Positions 16,787-26,553 of a stretch of DNA of 64,000 bases are shown here, piece by piece. Numbering within the stretch: the stretch's first letter is position 1; each line of letters begins with the position of its first letter. The stretch spans positions 36,194 through 100,193 of the forward strand of contig NZ_KE386628.1 of the NCBI RefSeq assembly GCF_000428125.1. The letters are read 5' to 3'. The notes under the pieces were generated by a model. It had not been told where the DNA came from. It did no database searches and worked only from the letters and a program-made list of their open reading frames with translations. The DNA comes from Bacteroides graminisolvens DSM 19988 = JCM 15093. GTDB taxonomy: Bacteria > Bacteroidota > Bacteroidia > Bacteroidales > Bacteroidaceae. The translations under genes were made by a program, and so were the position numbers.

Positions 16787-19708
16787 CTATTTATCGGAGA
16801 AAAACTTTAGTATGGAGGCCATAATAGAGGCTCGGTCGTCTTCGGATTCAATGCTTTCGAAAGGAAATCCCATTACAAATGTACGGTAATCTCCTTTGAA
16901 AGCCACCCCTGCACTCTGATTGCCAGGCAGATAGCTGAATACTGAAAAGGCCGGAGCCAAAGGAACTAGGCAGTCGGGCTTTGTAACAGCATACGATCTT
17001 TCGTTAGGCAAACGAGGTATTGAAATCGTTTTTCCTAATCCGCTGATATTTCCCGATCGATTTTCCTGTAACGATGCTTGGTAGCCATATTTCAGAATTT
17101 TCTCCGTGAACTCGCGGTTACCTTGTGATGAACTCATGTCACTGCCAATGTAAGCACCACTCACAAAAATGTTACCTCCATACAAACTATACGACGTTAA
17201 TGCTCTTTGCATGGCAGAAGAGAACGTTTTGTAATAGGTCTGTCCGGCCTGAATGCCACTTGTATTCTCTTTTTCCAAACCCAATATCAGGTCGACTACA
17301 TCGTATGCGTCCAATGGCACCTCACCACTTTCAACTGATTCATCGCTACACGATACGAAACTGAATGAACCGGCTGCCTGTATGGCTTTTCCATGAATGA
17401 AAGGATAATCAAATGTATTGCCGGCTATTTGTATACCTTCCAGTTCGCCAGTGCTATAACCCAGACACCCTTTTCCTTCTTTGCCACCTTTAGTTCTGTC
17501 GAATCCTGTTTGCACTCCGCAAATAGATATATCCGACAGATAAGCCACCCCCGGATCCTCTTCCATGTCAAATCCGGCTTGCTGCTCATTATTGACTATT
17601 GCCGGAGCACTTAGACGGTCAAATCCGTTGATAATAAGAACTCGTCCACGTTCTTTGCGGGCTTTATAGGCAGACAGAATCTCCGATGGAAAACTTTCTC
17701 CGCCGTGATTAACAGCAGCAACTTTAAAAGAATAAACCAATCCAGGTTCTATTTTGGCTGTATAAGTTGTAGCGTTTACCGTAATCCCATTGTCAAAACC
17801 TCCACGGCCCACGCGTGTGTACACTATATATTCTCTAGGCTTAGCAGTCGGTTCGAGTGGGTCGTTTACGGCATTCCAGTTTAATTCCACCGTATTTTTC
17901 TTTTTTCCGAAACGGATAGAAAAATGATCTACCGGCAAGGGCTGAACAATAAAATCTTTGTTGTGCTGTGTTGATAGAAAACGAAGTACGGATTTGTACA
18001 ATGCACGCCCTACTGTAAATTTAAAGTTTGGATCGTGTCCCAAACGCATATCTGCAAAATTTTGATGCGACAACAGTTCCACAATGGTTGAAGGGACAGC
18101 AGGCAAGCGAGTCTCACTATAATTCCTATCCCATAACTGCCTGCGGCTCCATGGTAAATTGAAGGTTGACGATATATCGTTTTGAAGTTGAGACAGCATA
18201 ATGTCAGCCAAATCACGCGAAGCCAAACGATTGGTTCCTGCATTTAATTTTTCATCATTAAAGTTTGTTGTGCAAATAGCTAAAGATCCTATTATATCAT
18301 CTTCTTTATCAAATCCTGCATCGCTGTGTAAAGCAAGCGTCATCTCCAGAGGAACCCCTAATCCTTTTTCTGTGGGGTTATAAACAGAACCGCCCGATAA
18401 GTAGTTCACGGCATTGGCCCGCGTATTGATATCATCAATATAATCATTGCTACCCTTACGCCCTCCGTAAACGTCGTATGGCATGCCGTACCACTGTGCG
18501 CTATATCGAGCTCCTTCCAGATATCGGGGTAATCCGCTGGTACTTCCTCCTCTGACAATGTTGCCCATTCCTCCTCCGAAGCGTACTGCATCAGCGCAAA
18601 CGATTCCTTTCTCTTTGCTTTCGTTGCTGAGTACCACCATGCCGTAGTCATTAGTTCCCTTGTCAAATTCAAATGTTCCCAAATAAACCCATGTGCCTCC
18701 ACCTATTTGTTGGTTCACCTTGAATTCAGTAACACCTCCCTTGTGGAATACCAGATATTTGGCATCACTCACGCTATTTTTCATTGTTTGATAAGTAACA
18801 TATACAGCATATTTGCCTGTTTCCGGAATTTCGGGCACCCATTCAGCAAATGCTTTATCCTTTTTCCGTTCCGTAGCTGCATAGCGGGCTGTGCCATGCA
18901 AAAAAGGATTTTCACCATCTTGATAAGTTGGCTTAAGCTGGGCAAAACCATTAGATTCTGCTTTTTCCCATCGTGCTTTTCTGCTTTTCACTTCCAGATA
19001 AAAAGAACTACCTTTTTGAGTATCATTGTCAACTATTACTTCCTGCTTCTGGGTATCTCTTTCACGCGGAGTGTAAACAACCGCGCCTGCATTTTGAAGC
19101 ATCGGAATGACGTAGGGCAGAATAAAAGATTGAGTAAATTGATCTTCTGTAGTAGAAAATAATCTGGGCCGTTGCCATCCCCATTCTTTTTTGTCATTAA
19201 TGAAATATTTGCCGTGGCTTTGCCAAAGTGCCACGTGTTGACCATTAAGACCTTTACTGATGTTGTAAGGACGTGAGTTATTGATCACCCAAGGTGCCCC
19301 TTTGTATTCAATGTTTGTAAAAAGGCGAGATTTGTCTTTTTTCGATTTCCTGTAAATATTGGGACTAAGTTCACTGATTTCTTTCCGGTTGGTAATAACC
19401 TGAATGTCATAGAAACAAACAGGCCCCGGCAACAATTGCTTTAGCTCCTGATAAATTGTTTCAGTGATTTCGGGCAAAAAAGGTTGGCTGGCAAAGTTAT
19501 CACCTGCATATACAAACAACTTCTTTCGGTTGTGATCAACCCTGAAACTGTCCAATTTACAAGTTCCGATGTTGGCTCTTACCGGTTTGTATTGTCTGAA
19601 ATAACTTTTTAAACGGTCTTCTACATTACGCTCCAAATCCTGAGCAAGGACGGTATTATTGAATAAAGATAGATATAGCAGGGTAAGTAAAACAGTCAGC
19701 TTCTTCAT
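16787..19708 (-). CDS. Secreted N-acetylmuramoyl-L-alanine amidase-like protein with inserted golvesin/xanthan-lyase-like domain
   Basis: 973 aa. A signal peptide (KKLTVLLTLLYLSLF, cleaved near VLAQ) sends it to the periplasm or surface. An amidase_3-like catalytic domain appears split. The first part has ALWQSHGKYF and the downstream Glu-rich and YTPRERD segments (about residues 165-225). The second part has LALHSDAGF and STIVELLSHQNF (about 460-570). Between them lies a beta domain with EWVPEIPETGKYAVYVTY, as found in golvesin/xanthan lyase-like proteins. A fibronectin type III-like segment (PREYIVYTRV, YSFKVAAVNHGG) and a C-terminal alpha/beta domain (VLIINGFDRL) follow. Such proteins are often labelled xanthan lyase in Bacteroides, but the catalytic part looks like a peptidoglycan amidase. 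Confidence 0.75.
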   Translation of the reverse strand: MKKLTVLLTLLYLSLFNNTVLAQDLERNVEDRLKSYFRQYKPVRANIGTCKLDSFRVDHNRKKLFVYAGDNFASQPFLPEITETIYQELKQLLPGPVCFYDIQVITNRKEISELSPNIYRKSKKDKSRLFTNIEYKGAPWVINNSRPYNISKGLNGQHVALWQSHGKYFINDKKEWGWQRPRLFSTTEDQFTQSFILPYVIPMLQNAGAVVYTPRERDTQKQEVIVDNDTQKGSSFYLEVKSRKARWEKAESNGFAQLKPTYQDGENPFLHGTARYAATERKKDKAFAEWVPEIPETGKYAVYVTYQTMKNSVSDAKYLVFHKGGVTEFKVNQQIGGGTWVYLGTFEFDKGTNDYGMVVLSNESKEKGIVCADAVRFGGGMGNIVRGGSTSGLPRYLEGARYSAQWYGMPYDVYGGRKGSNDYIDDINTRANAVNYLSGGSVYNPTEKGLGVPLEMTLALHSDAGFDKEDDIIGSLAICTTNFNDEKLNAGTNRLASRDLADIMLSQLQNDISSTFNLPWSRRQLWDRNYSETRLPAVPSTIVELLSHQNFADMRLGHDPNFKFTVGRALYKSVLRFLSTQHNKDFIVQPLPVDHFSIRFGKKKNTVELNWNAVNDPLEPTAKPREYIVYTRVGRGGFDNGITVNATTYTAKIEPGLVYSFKVAAVNHGGESFPSEILSAYKARKERGRVLIINGFDRLSAPAIVNNEQQAGFDMEEDPGVAYLSDISICGVQTGFDRTKGGKEGKGCLGYSTGELEGIQIAGNTFDYPFIHGKAIQAAGSFSFVSCSDESVESGEVPLDAYDVVDLILGLEKENTSGIQAGQTYYKTFSSAMQRALTSYSLYGGNIFVSGAYIGSDMSSSQGNREFTEKILKYGYQASLQENRSGNISGLGKTISIPRLPNERSYAVTKPDCLVPLAPAFSVFSYLPGNQSAGVAFKGDYRTFVMGFPFESIESEDDRASIMASILKFFSDK

Positions 19709-19786
19709 TTTTCTTTTATTTGAAATACAAAAGTATCAGTAATAAGGAAAAAAAAGAAAAATGATAGGTTAAGGATGATTAACATC

Positions 19787-19856
19787 CCAAAGAAAAACAA
19801 GCCATTGGTTACCGGTATTTCACTTCAAAAAGAAAGCCGGACAACCAATAGCTTGT
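19787..19856 (-). terminator. Terminator of the NagB-LmbE gene
   Basis: A long imperfect inverted repeat (CAAGCCATTGGTTACCGG with CCGGACAACCAATAGCTTG, 19798-19856) is followed on the minus strand by a T-rich run. It lies about 30 bases past the stop. Confidence 0.75.
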
Positions 19857-19884
19857 TTAATTAATTGTTACGGTATGTCCTTAT

Positions 19885-21876
19885 TTATAAAGGTATATAC
19901 TCAACAAAAGCCTCCATTGCTTCATAAGAAGCTAGTCCTAAACTATCGTAAAGTGCAGCAGTGCCACGGTTACGCTCCTCACTACGCTGCCAAAACAGAC
20001 GTTCGTCGTTACCCATAAACGGTGCACTTTCCATTTGCGACTGATGTTTGAGGATTGAATTACGTTTGGCTCTTAATTCTTCCGGACTGATAGGTACAGC
20101 CATTTCAATGTGTTCAATTTCCCACTCTGCCCATGCACCTCGGTACATCCATATGCGGCAATCTTTCAACCATTTGGCTCCTTCTTCTTTCTCTAAGTCA
20201 ATTGCAGCAAATACAGCATCTGTACATACACGATGAGTTCCGTGCGGATCAGCTAAGTCTCCTGCCACAAATATCTGATGCGGTTTTACTTCGCGAAGCA
20301 AAGCTCTTACGATTTCCACGTCTGCCTCGCTGATAGGATTCTTTTGAATTTTACCCGTTTCGTAGAAAGGAAGATCCAGAAAATGGCATCTGTTTAATGG
20401 AATATTATTATACATACAAGCAATGCGTGCCTCGCCGCGACGAATCAGACCTTTGATCGTCAGAATGTCGCGAGTGTCCATGTCACCATCTTTTTTATCT
20501 TTAAGAAATTCACGGATCTCCGCATATTTATCATTGATAACCTTATCGGCACTCTCAATGAATAATTGATTAAATCCGTTGATGAAATGAAGAAAGCGAA
20601 TAACTTCTTCATCGCCTACTGCTATATTTCCGGAAGTTTGATATGCCACGTGCACTTCGTGCTTCTGTTCAACCAGTCGGCGAATAGTGCCACCCATGGA
20701 AATCACATCATCATCAGGATGCGGAGAAAAAACAACAACCCTTTTAGGGAAAGGCTTAGCACGTTCAGGACGGTAAGTGTCATCAGCATTGGGCTTACCA
20801 CCGGGCCACCCGGTAATAGTGTGTTGAAAATCATTGAAGATCTTGATGTTAACATTGTAGGCAGAGCCATACAAAGCCAACAATTCACTTAGTCCGTTTT
20901 CGTTGTAATCTTTATTTGTTAATTTAAGAATAGGTTTTTTGGTGATAGCGCAAAGCCATACAATAGCACTTCTAATGAGTTTATCATTCCATTCGCAGGA
21001 AGTAACCAGCCACGGCCGCTGTATGCGGGTAAGATTTGCTGCAGCCGAAAGATCAATCACTACATGCGCATCGTTGTGTGTCTGTATGTATGATGCAGGA
21101 ATATTATCTGTTACAGCACCTTCTACACAATTCTTTATCATGTGGGCTTTGTCTTCTCCCCAAGCCATGAGAAATATTTTTTTGGCAGCGAGAATGGTAG
21201 AAACTCCCATCGTGATAGAACTAATCGGTGTACTTTCTATGCTACCGAAGGATTTGGCTGCTTCGTTTCTGGATGCGTTATCAAGAAGAATGAGTCGCGT
21301 AGCAGAATTTAATCGAGAGCCAGGTTCATTAAAAGCAATGTTTCCAACCCTTCCTATTCCTAATAAAGCAATGTCAATGCCACCAAAACTGGCAATTCTT
21401 TGCTCATACAACTTGCAATATTCAAATATGGTATCTTTGGCAATAGTTCCATCCGGAGTAAAGAGGTTTTGTTTATCAATGTCAACGTGATCGAGAAACA
21501 TCTCTTTCAATGCATTGAAATTGCTATTAACTGCATCAGGGGCCAGCGGATAGTATTCGTATAAATTGAATACAATAACATTTCGGAAGCTCAGCTTTTC
21601 TTGTTGATGCATCCGTATCAATTCCGAATAAACATTTCGGGGAGAGTTGCCTCCTGTTAGCGCCAAAACACAAAATTTGCCCACTTTTTGCTTTTCCTTA
21701 ATGGTTTGAGCAATTTCGTAAGCTATTTGATTAGCACCTTCCTCAGCAGATTCAAATATGTCTGTAGGGATTTTCTCGAATCGGGTTAACACCGATTTCT
21801 CAAATGCATTCTCGGGTTTGTAGTATCTGGGGGAAACCCTGTTGAGAGTGATTTGAGAACTAAGATTTGTTTTCAT
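19885..21876 (-). CDS. Glucosamine-6-phosphate deaminase-like protein fused to an LmbE/PIG-L deacetylase-like domain
   Basis: 663 aa with two parts. Residues about 35-300 are NagB-like: GKFCVLALTGGNSPRNVYSEL, then VNSNF and GIGRVGNIAFNEPGS, where NagB has GIGxDGHIAFNEP. The Asp to Val change in GIGRVGN and shifts at later positions suggest altered catalysis. Residues about 375-663 are LmbE-like with the zinc motif SPHPDDDVISMGG and later DPHGTHR. LmbE/PIG-L enzymes deacetylate N-acetylglucosaminyl compounds, so the fusion may couple deacetylation and deamination of an amino sugar. A hairpin and TAnnTTTG element lie upstream. Confidence 0.85.
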   Translation of the reverse strand: MKTNLSSQITLNRVSPRYYKPENAFEKSVLTRFEKIPTDIFESAEEGANQIAYEIAQTIKEKQKVGKFCVLALTGGNSPRNVYSELIRMHQQEKLSFRNVIVFNLYEYYPLAPDAVNSNFNALKEMFLDHVDIDKQNLFTPDGTIAKDTIFEYCKLYEQRIASFGGIDIALLGIGRVGNIAFNEPGSRLNSATRLILLDNASRNEAAKSFGSIESTPISSITMGVSTILAAKKIFLMAWGEDKAHMIKNCVEGAVTDNIPASYIQTHNDAHVVIDLSAAANLTRIQRPWLVTSCEWNDKLIRSAIVWLCAITKKPILKLTNKDYNENGLSELLALYGSAYNVNIKIFNDFQHTITGWPGGKPNADDTYRPERAKPFPKRVVVFSPHPDDDVISMGGTIRRLVEQKHEVHVAYQTSGNIAVGDEEVIRFLHFINGFNQLFIESADKVINDKYAEIREFLKDKKDGDMDTRDILTIKGLIRRGEARIACMYNNIPLNRCHFLDLPFYETGKIQKNPISEADVEIVRALLREVKPHQIFVAGDLADPHGTHRVCTDAVFAAIDLEKEEGAKWLKDCRIWMYRGAWAEWEIEHIEMAVPISPEELRAKRNSILKHQSQMESAPFMGNDERLFWQRSEERNRGTAALYDSLGLASYEAMEAFVEYIPL

Positions 21877-21906
21877 AAGTTCTTTTTTGAGTTATGTTAA
21901 ATTAAA

Positions 21907-21936
21907 GTCGTGTGACTGTTATTCACGACAAATATA
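21907..21936 (-). promoter_or_regulatory. Putative promoter -7 box with palindrome upstream of the NagB-LmbE gene
   Basis: On the minus strand TATATTTG (21929-21936) matches TAnnTTTG. Immediately downstream, near the expected transcription start, is a 6-base inverted repeat GTCGTG / CACGAC (21907-21912 and 21924-21929) with an 11-base centre. It could be an operator or the base of a 5' leader hairpin; nothing identifies the factor. Confidence 0.35.
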
Positions 21937-22048
21937 CTAAATCAGTTTGTTATGAAACTCTTTTTAGTATCATATTGTTGCGCAATCAGCAGGTTTTTAA
22001 CATTTGTTTCTCTTCGGAAAGAGCTCAAAACAGTGAAAGGAAAACGTT

Positions 22049-22834
22049 TTAATCGATGTGAAACGAGTCGGCATCTTTCCAAGTGGGAAACTTTTCGCGG
22101 AATAGATGCAGGTTTTTTAAATTTAGTTTGGCGGTAGCAAAGTGATCCTCATTATCAGGGACTTGCACTATGACATCTCCCCGGGCAGAAACAACCACAC
22201 TTCCTCCGTTGTAATCAATGTTGAATGCGTCTTTCCCAATGCGATTAACCCCACACACATAGCATGCATTCTCAATAGCACGGGCTTTGAGTAGTATATC
22301 CCACACGGATCTTCTTCCTGCAGGCCAGTTTGCCACATAAATAAGAAGGTCATATTCATTGTTTACGTTTCGGCTCCATACCGGAAAACGTATGTCGTAA
22401 CAAACCAACAGACAAATATTCCAGCCCCGATAATGAATAATACTTTTTTTATCTCCGGCGGCAAAAGCTTCAGTTTCACCTCCCATACGGAAAAGATGTC
22501 GTTTGTCGTAAAATACGGAGTCGTCTTCAGGAGTAATGAAAAAGGCGCGGTTAAAATAAGAGGTATTTTCGCAGGCTATATAACTACCTGCAATGGCCAG
22601 ATTGAACTCGGAAGCCCATTGTTGAAGTGTTGTAATGGTCATTCCCGTGATGCTTTCACTTAATACATCACTGCGCATGCTGAAACCTGTTGAAAACATT
22701 TCAGGCAAAACAACAAGATCCGTTTCTCCGCAGAGCTTTTCGAGCTTGCTGCGGAGTGAACGGAGATTTTCCTGCTTATTCTCCCAGATAATCTCTGTTT
22801 GAATGATGGTTATTCTTAAGTCGTTTAACAACAT
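22049..22834 (-). CDS. Nitrilase-superfamily omega-amidase-like hydrolase
   Basis: 261 aa carbon-nitrogen hydrolase. The Glu-Lys-Cys triad is visible: E45 in VVLPEMFSTGFSM, K111 in YDKRHLFRMGGE, and C145 in LLVCYDIRFPVW. The motif surroundings match the YafV/omega-amidase branch, which removes the amide of alpha-ketoglutaramate or related metabolites as repair. It is followed 9 bases before by the acyltransferase gene order on the same strand (that gene starts at 23395), so the genes 23685 to 22049 may form one unit. Substrate is inferred from the branch only. Confidence 0.88.
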   Translation of the reverse strand: MLLNDLRITIIQTEIIWENKQENLRSLRSKLEKLCGETDLVVLPEMFSTGFSMRSDVLSESITGMTITTLQQWASEFNLAIAGSYIACENTSYFNRAFFITPEDDSVFYDKRHLFRMGGETEAFAAGDKKSIIHYRGWNICLLVCYDIRFPVWSRNVNNEYDLLIYVANWPAGRRSVWDILLKARAIENACYVCGVNRIGKDAFNIDYNGGSVVVSARGDVIVQVPDNEDHFATAKLNLKNLHLFREKFPTWKDADSFHID

Positions 22835-22843
22835 GGAATCAAC

Positions 22844-23395
22844 TTACAAACCTGTAGCAAAGTTTTCAGGATGTTTCCCTCTAAACTGTTGATAATACAA
22901 TTTGATTTCACGCATATCTTTATCCACATCACCGGAAGGAATAATAACCTTGTTTGAAGTGATTGTCTTGCTTGGGTAATCAATAGCAACCAATATGATG
23001 GGCACCTCTGCTTTCATTGCAATATAATAAAAGCCTTTCTTCCAGTTAGGATTTGCTGTACGTGTGCCCTCAGGGGTTATTGCCAAATGAAATCTTTTAC
23101 TTGTGCGAAAATGATTAACCATTTGGTCAACTAATGATGTTTTACGACCGCGATCAACGGGAATTCCACCAACGGCTTTAAATAAAAGTCCCAGAGGAAA
23201 GAAAAACCATTCTTTTTTCATCATGAAACTAGTCTTTCTACCAATGGCACCGTAATATAATTTTCCGATAAATAAATCCCAGTTGGTTGTATGAGGAGCT
23301 GCACATACTATGCACTTGTCGTAGTTAGGTACATCAAGAACTACTTTCCATCCTAAGATACGAAAGTAAATAAAGCTGTAAATTGCTTTTTTCAT
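22844..23395 (-). CDS. PlsC-type lysophospholipid acyltransferase
   Basis: 183 aa. The acyltransferase HX4D box is HTTNWD (H35, D40) and the substrate-binding EGTR box is at residues 109-112 (TPEGTRTANPNWKKG). The central FPLGLLFKAVGGIPVDR segment is also characteristic. It is short compared with typical PlsC (about 240 aa) but all core blocks are present. Members transfer acyl groups to 1-acyl-glycerol-3-phosphate or related lipids at the inner membrane. It sits 9 bases upstream of the amidase gene. Confidence 0.85.
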   Translation of the reverse strand: MKKAIYSFIYFRILGWKVVLDVPNYDKCIVCAAPHTTNWDLFIGKLYYGAIGRKTSFMMKKEWFFFPLGLLFKAVGGIPVDRGRKTSLVDQMVNHFRTSKRFHLAITPEGTRTANPNWKKGFYYIAMKAEVPIILVAIDYPSKTITSNKVIIPSGDVDKDMREIKLYYQQFRGKHPENFATGL

Positions 23396-23415
23396 TCTAA
23401 CAAATACTCTGACTA

Positions 23416-23685
23416 TTAATTTAGCTTACCGATTGAATCAATGATTTCGTTTACTTTGGCATCGAAATCAGCACGCAATTTTTTGTAGAATGCTTTTACA
23501 TTACCGGGTTCCGTGTGGCTTATGCGGCATACTATGTCATCTTGTACTTTAAGAATGTTAAGCATAATTTCTTCAGCTTTATCCTTATTAGTTCCGGGTA
23601 CATAGTTTGTTTGTATGAGGCACTCGGTGAATAATTCTCCCAAGATATAATTTACATTCTTTTTTAGTTCTCTTCTACTTGCCAT
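23416..23685 (-). CDS. Small conserved hypothetical protein
   Basis: 89 aa, helical and charged (ASRRELKKNVNYILGELF; AFYKKLRADFDAKVNEIID), without signal peptide or membrane helix. No family recognised. It is 20 bases upstream of the acyltransferase gene and in the same direction, so likely co-transcribed with it. Confidence 0.75.
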   Translation of the reverse strand: MASRRELKKNVNYILGELFTECLIQTNYVPGTNKDKAEEIMLNILKVQDDIVCRISHTEPGNVKAFYKKLRADFDAKVNEIIDSIGKLN

Positions 23686-23897
23686 AATGTTTACAATTTA
23701 TGTGGTTTAAATTAAAATATATGGGGTAAAGATAAGGAGAATCTTTGGATTTATGCTATTAAATGTACGTTTTTTCGTATTTTGAGGTACTTAGCAGGTA
23801 TTTACTCCTCTTGTATTTTCATAATTCAGAAAAAAAAGCGAAATTTGCTCGCGTTTAAAAACAGAACTTACTAACCCCTTTAAATAAAAATAGAAAA

Positions 23898-25544
23898 ATG
23901 ACTAAAAGTGCATTGCAAATTGCAAGAGCAGCTTATCAACCCAAGCTGCCAAAAGCGTTGAAAGGATTTGTTCAGGTGAAAGAGGGAGCTGCTACACAAT
24001 CGGTTGCAGATCAGGAAGCTATTAAAGAGCTTTTCCCCAATACCTACGGAATGCCATTGATACAATTTGTTGAATCAGCATCAGAAACATCTTTTTCTCC
24101 GGTCAATGTAGGTGTTATTCTTTCGGGCGGACAAGCTCCCGGCGGGCACAATGTTATTTCCGGATTGTTTGACGGTATTAAGAAATTGAATGCCGATAGC
24201 AAACTTTACGGATTTATATTGGGTCCCGGTGGATTGGTTGATCACAACTACATGGAACTAACTGCCGATATCATTGATGAATATCGCAACACAGGTGGTT
24301 TCGATATAATCGGTTCAGGCCGTACCAAACTTGAAAAGGAAGAACAGTTTGACAAAGGTTATGAAATTCTGAAGCAATTAGGAATCAAAGCTTTGGTTAT
24401 TATCGGTGGTGATGATTCTAATACGAACGCTTGTGTTTTAGCAGAATATTATGCTGCTAAAAAATACGGTGTTCAAGTGATCGGTTGTCCTAAAACAATT
24501 GACGGTGACTTGAAAAATGAGATGATTGAAACTTCTTTCGGTTTTGATACAGCTTGTAAAGTATACTCTGAAGTGATTGGAAATATTCAGCGCGACTGTA
24601 ATTCAGCCCGTAAATACTGGCACTTCATTAAGCTGATGGGTCGTTCGGCTTCTCACATCGCTTTGGAATGCGCACTCCAGGTTCAACCGAACGTATGCAT
24701 TGTTTCTGAAGAAGTAGAGGCTAATGACATGTCTTTGGACGATGTGGTAACTTACATCGCCCAAATTGTAGCCAACAGAGCTGCTCAGGGCAATAACTTC
24801 GGTACCGTACTGATTCCCGAAGGTCTGATTGAGTTTATTCCGGCAATGAAGAGACTTATCTCCGAATTGAACGACTTCTTGGCTGCCAATGCAGAGGAAT
24901 TTTCGCACATCAAGAAATCTCATCAGAGAGACTATATCATTTCAAAACTTTCAAAAGCAAATGCAGATATCTATGCTAGCTTGCCTGAAGGAGTAGCTCG
25001 TCAATTAACTCTTGACAGAGACCCTCATGGAAATGTACAGGTATCATTGATTGAGACCGAAAAGCTTCTTTCTGAAATGGTGGCTACTAAATTGGCTCAA
25101 TGGAAAGCAGAAGGTAAGTTTGTTGGAAAATTCGCTTCTCAACATCACTTCTTTGGTTATGAAGGACGTTGCGCAGCGCCTTCAAATTATGATGCAGACT
25201 ACTGTTACTCATTGGGTTATACGGCTTCTATGCTTATAGCAGACGGTAAAACCGGTTATATGTCGTCGGTTCGTAACACAACAGCTCCAGCCGATCAATG
25301 GATTGCAGGTGGTGTGCCCATTACGATGATGATGAACATGGAACGTCGTCACGGCGAAATGAAACCGGTTATCCAGAAAGCTTTGGTTAAACTTGATGGT
25401 GCACCATTCAAAGCATTTGTTGCACAACGTGACAAGTGGGCTATAGAAACAGCTTATGTATATCCGGGTCCTATTCAGTACTTTGGTCCTACAGAAGTTT
25501 GTGATCAGCCAACCAAAACATTACAGCTTGAACAAGCTAAATAA
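23898..25544 (+). CDS. pfp: Pyrophosphate-dependent phosphofructokinase
   Basis: 548 aa, the size of the long PPi-PFK beta-subunit type. The phosphate-binding loop is [10 protein letters not shown] (77-85). GGDDSNTN at 170-177 has the Asp that replaces the ATP-type Gly and selects pyrophosphate. PKTIDGD at 198-204 is the catalytic motif. It interconverts fructose-6-phosphate and fructose-1,6-bisphosphate using PPi, the usual glycolytic enzyme of Bacteroides. A clear terminator follows. Confidence 0.95.
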   Translation: MTKSALQIARAAYQPKLPKALKGFVQVKEGAATQSVADQEAIKELFPNTYGMPLIQFVESASETSFSPVNVGVILSGGQAPGGHNVISGLFDGIKKLNADSKLYGFILGPGGLVDHNYMELTADIIDEYRNTGGFDIIGSGRTKLEKEEQFDKGYEILKQLGIKALVIIGGDDSNTNACVLAEYYAAKKYGVQVIGCPKTIDGDLKNEMIETSFGFDTACKVYSEVIGNIQRDCNSARKYWHFIKLMGRSASHIALECALQVQPNVCIVSEEVEANDMSLDDVVTYIAQIVANRAAQGNNFGTVLIPEGLIEFIPAMKRLISELNDFLAANAEEFSHIKKSHQRDYIISKLSKANADIYASLPEGVARQLTLDRDPHGNVQVSLIETEKLLSEMVATKLAQWKAEGKFVGKFASQHHFFGYEGRCAAPSNYDADYCYSLGYTASMLIADGKTGYMSSVRNTTAPADQWIAGGVPITMMMNMERRHGEMKPVIQKALVKLDGAPFKAFVAQRDKWAIETAYVYPGPIQYFGPTEVCDQPTKTLQLEQAK

Positions 25545-25560
25545 TATTTTTTGAATACCG

Positions 25561-25606
25561 GCCGGTAATAAGCATGTATTTCTTCATGACTGTTACCGGC
25601 TTTTTA
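25561..25606 (+). terminator. Terminator after pfp
   Basis: GCCGGTAA (25561-25568) pairs with TTACCGGC (25593-25600) and is followed by TTTTTATTTC. It lies 17 bases past the stop. Confidence 0.8.
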
Positions 25607-25625
25607 TTTCTTTTCAGCCTGAGAC

Positions 25626-26489
25626 ATGACCGGAATTAGCACTGTGCGGGGCAGACGAACCTCTAAAAAATCAACAACTTCCCGAAGTAAATCAACGAAA
25701 CGTAAGCGGAAAAAAACTTCCCGCTCCATGCCTGTGTGGTTACGCAATGTGCTGGCTTTGTTTCTCATCCTGGCTTTTTCTGCCAGTTTTTATTATTTCT
25801 TTATTCGTCCGTATGCTTACCGCTGGAAACCGTGTGGCGGACAAAAAGAATACGGCGTTTGTATGCCTTGCTGCTATGATGTTCACGGCATAGACGTGTC
25901 ACATTACCAAGGAAGAATTGATTGGGAAGAACTTTTTGCTCAGAACCAAGAAACTGATTTCCCTATCGAGTTTATATTTATGAAAGCAACAGAGGGCGCA
26001 ACCCTGGGTGATGATACTTTTCAAAAAAACTTCGCTTTAGCCCATAAATACGGATTTATTCGAGGTGCCTATCACTTCTTTTCGCCGAAGACCGATGCAC
26101 TGAAACAGGCTGAGTTCTTCATTAAAACCGTCACTTTACGAAAAGGAGACCTTCCACCAGTACTTGATGTGGAGCTAACCGGCAGGAAAAGTAAAAGTGA
26201 GCTTCAAAAGAGTCTCAAGATATGGCTTGACCGTGTGGAGGCGCATTATAAAGTAAAGCCCATTTTATACACTTCCCACAAATTCAAAACCAAATACCTC
26301 AATGATCCCTCTTTCGATGTTTATCCGTATTGGATAGCACATTATTATGTTGATTCAGTTAAATACGCAGGTAAATGGTATTTTTGGCAGCATACGGATG
26401 TTGGCTCGGTAAAGGGAATCAAAGAAGAGGTTGATTTGAATGTATTTAATGGTACTCTTGAAGATTTAGAGGCACTTACTATTAAATGA
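25626..26489 (+). CDS. Membrane-anchored GH25 muramidase (lysozyme)
   Basis: 287 aa. A basic Ser/Thr/Lys-rich N-terminus (residues 1-38) precedes one membrane helix (about 39-60), leaving the enzyme outside the cytoplasm. The glycoside hydrolase 25 domain shows GIDVSHYQGRIDW (D90), FIFMKATEGAT (E123) and the catalytic DVE at 181-183. GH25 enzymes cut the MurNAc-GlcNAc bond of peptidoglycan. This is the last intact housekeeping-type gene before the repetitive region begins. Confidence 0.92.
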   Translation: MTGISTVRGRRTSKKSTTSRSKSTKRKRKKTSRSMPVWLRNVLALFLILAFSASFYYFFIRPYAYRWKPCGGQKEYGVCMPCCYDVHGIDVSHYQGRIDWEELFAQNQETDFPIEFIFMKATEGATLGDDTFQKNFALAHKYGFIRGAYHFFSPKTDALKQAEFFIKTVTLRKGDLPPVLDVELTGRKSKSELQKSLKIWLDRVEAHYKVKPILYTSHKFKTKYLNDPSFDVYPYWIAHYYVDSVKYAGKWYFWQHTDVGSVKGIKEEVDLNVFNGTLEDLEALTIK

Positions 26490-26553
26490 TTGAGCCTTTT
26501 TTATTTTGTCAGACTGTTTTTTTTATGACATTTTGCTCATAATACAAATCCCG

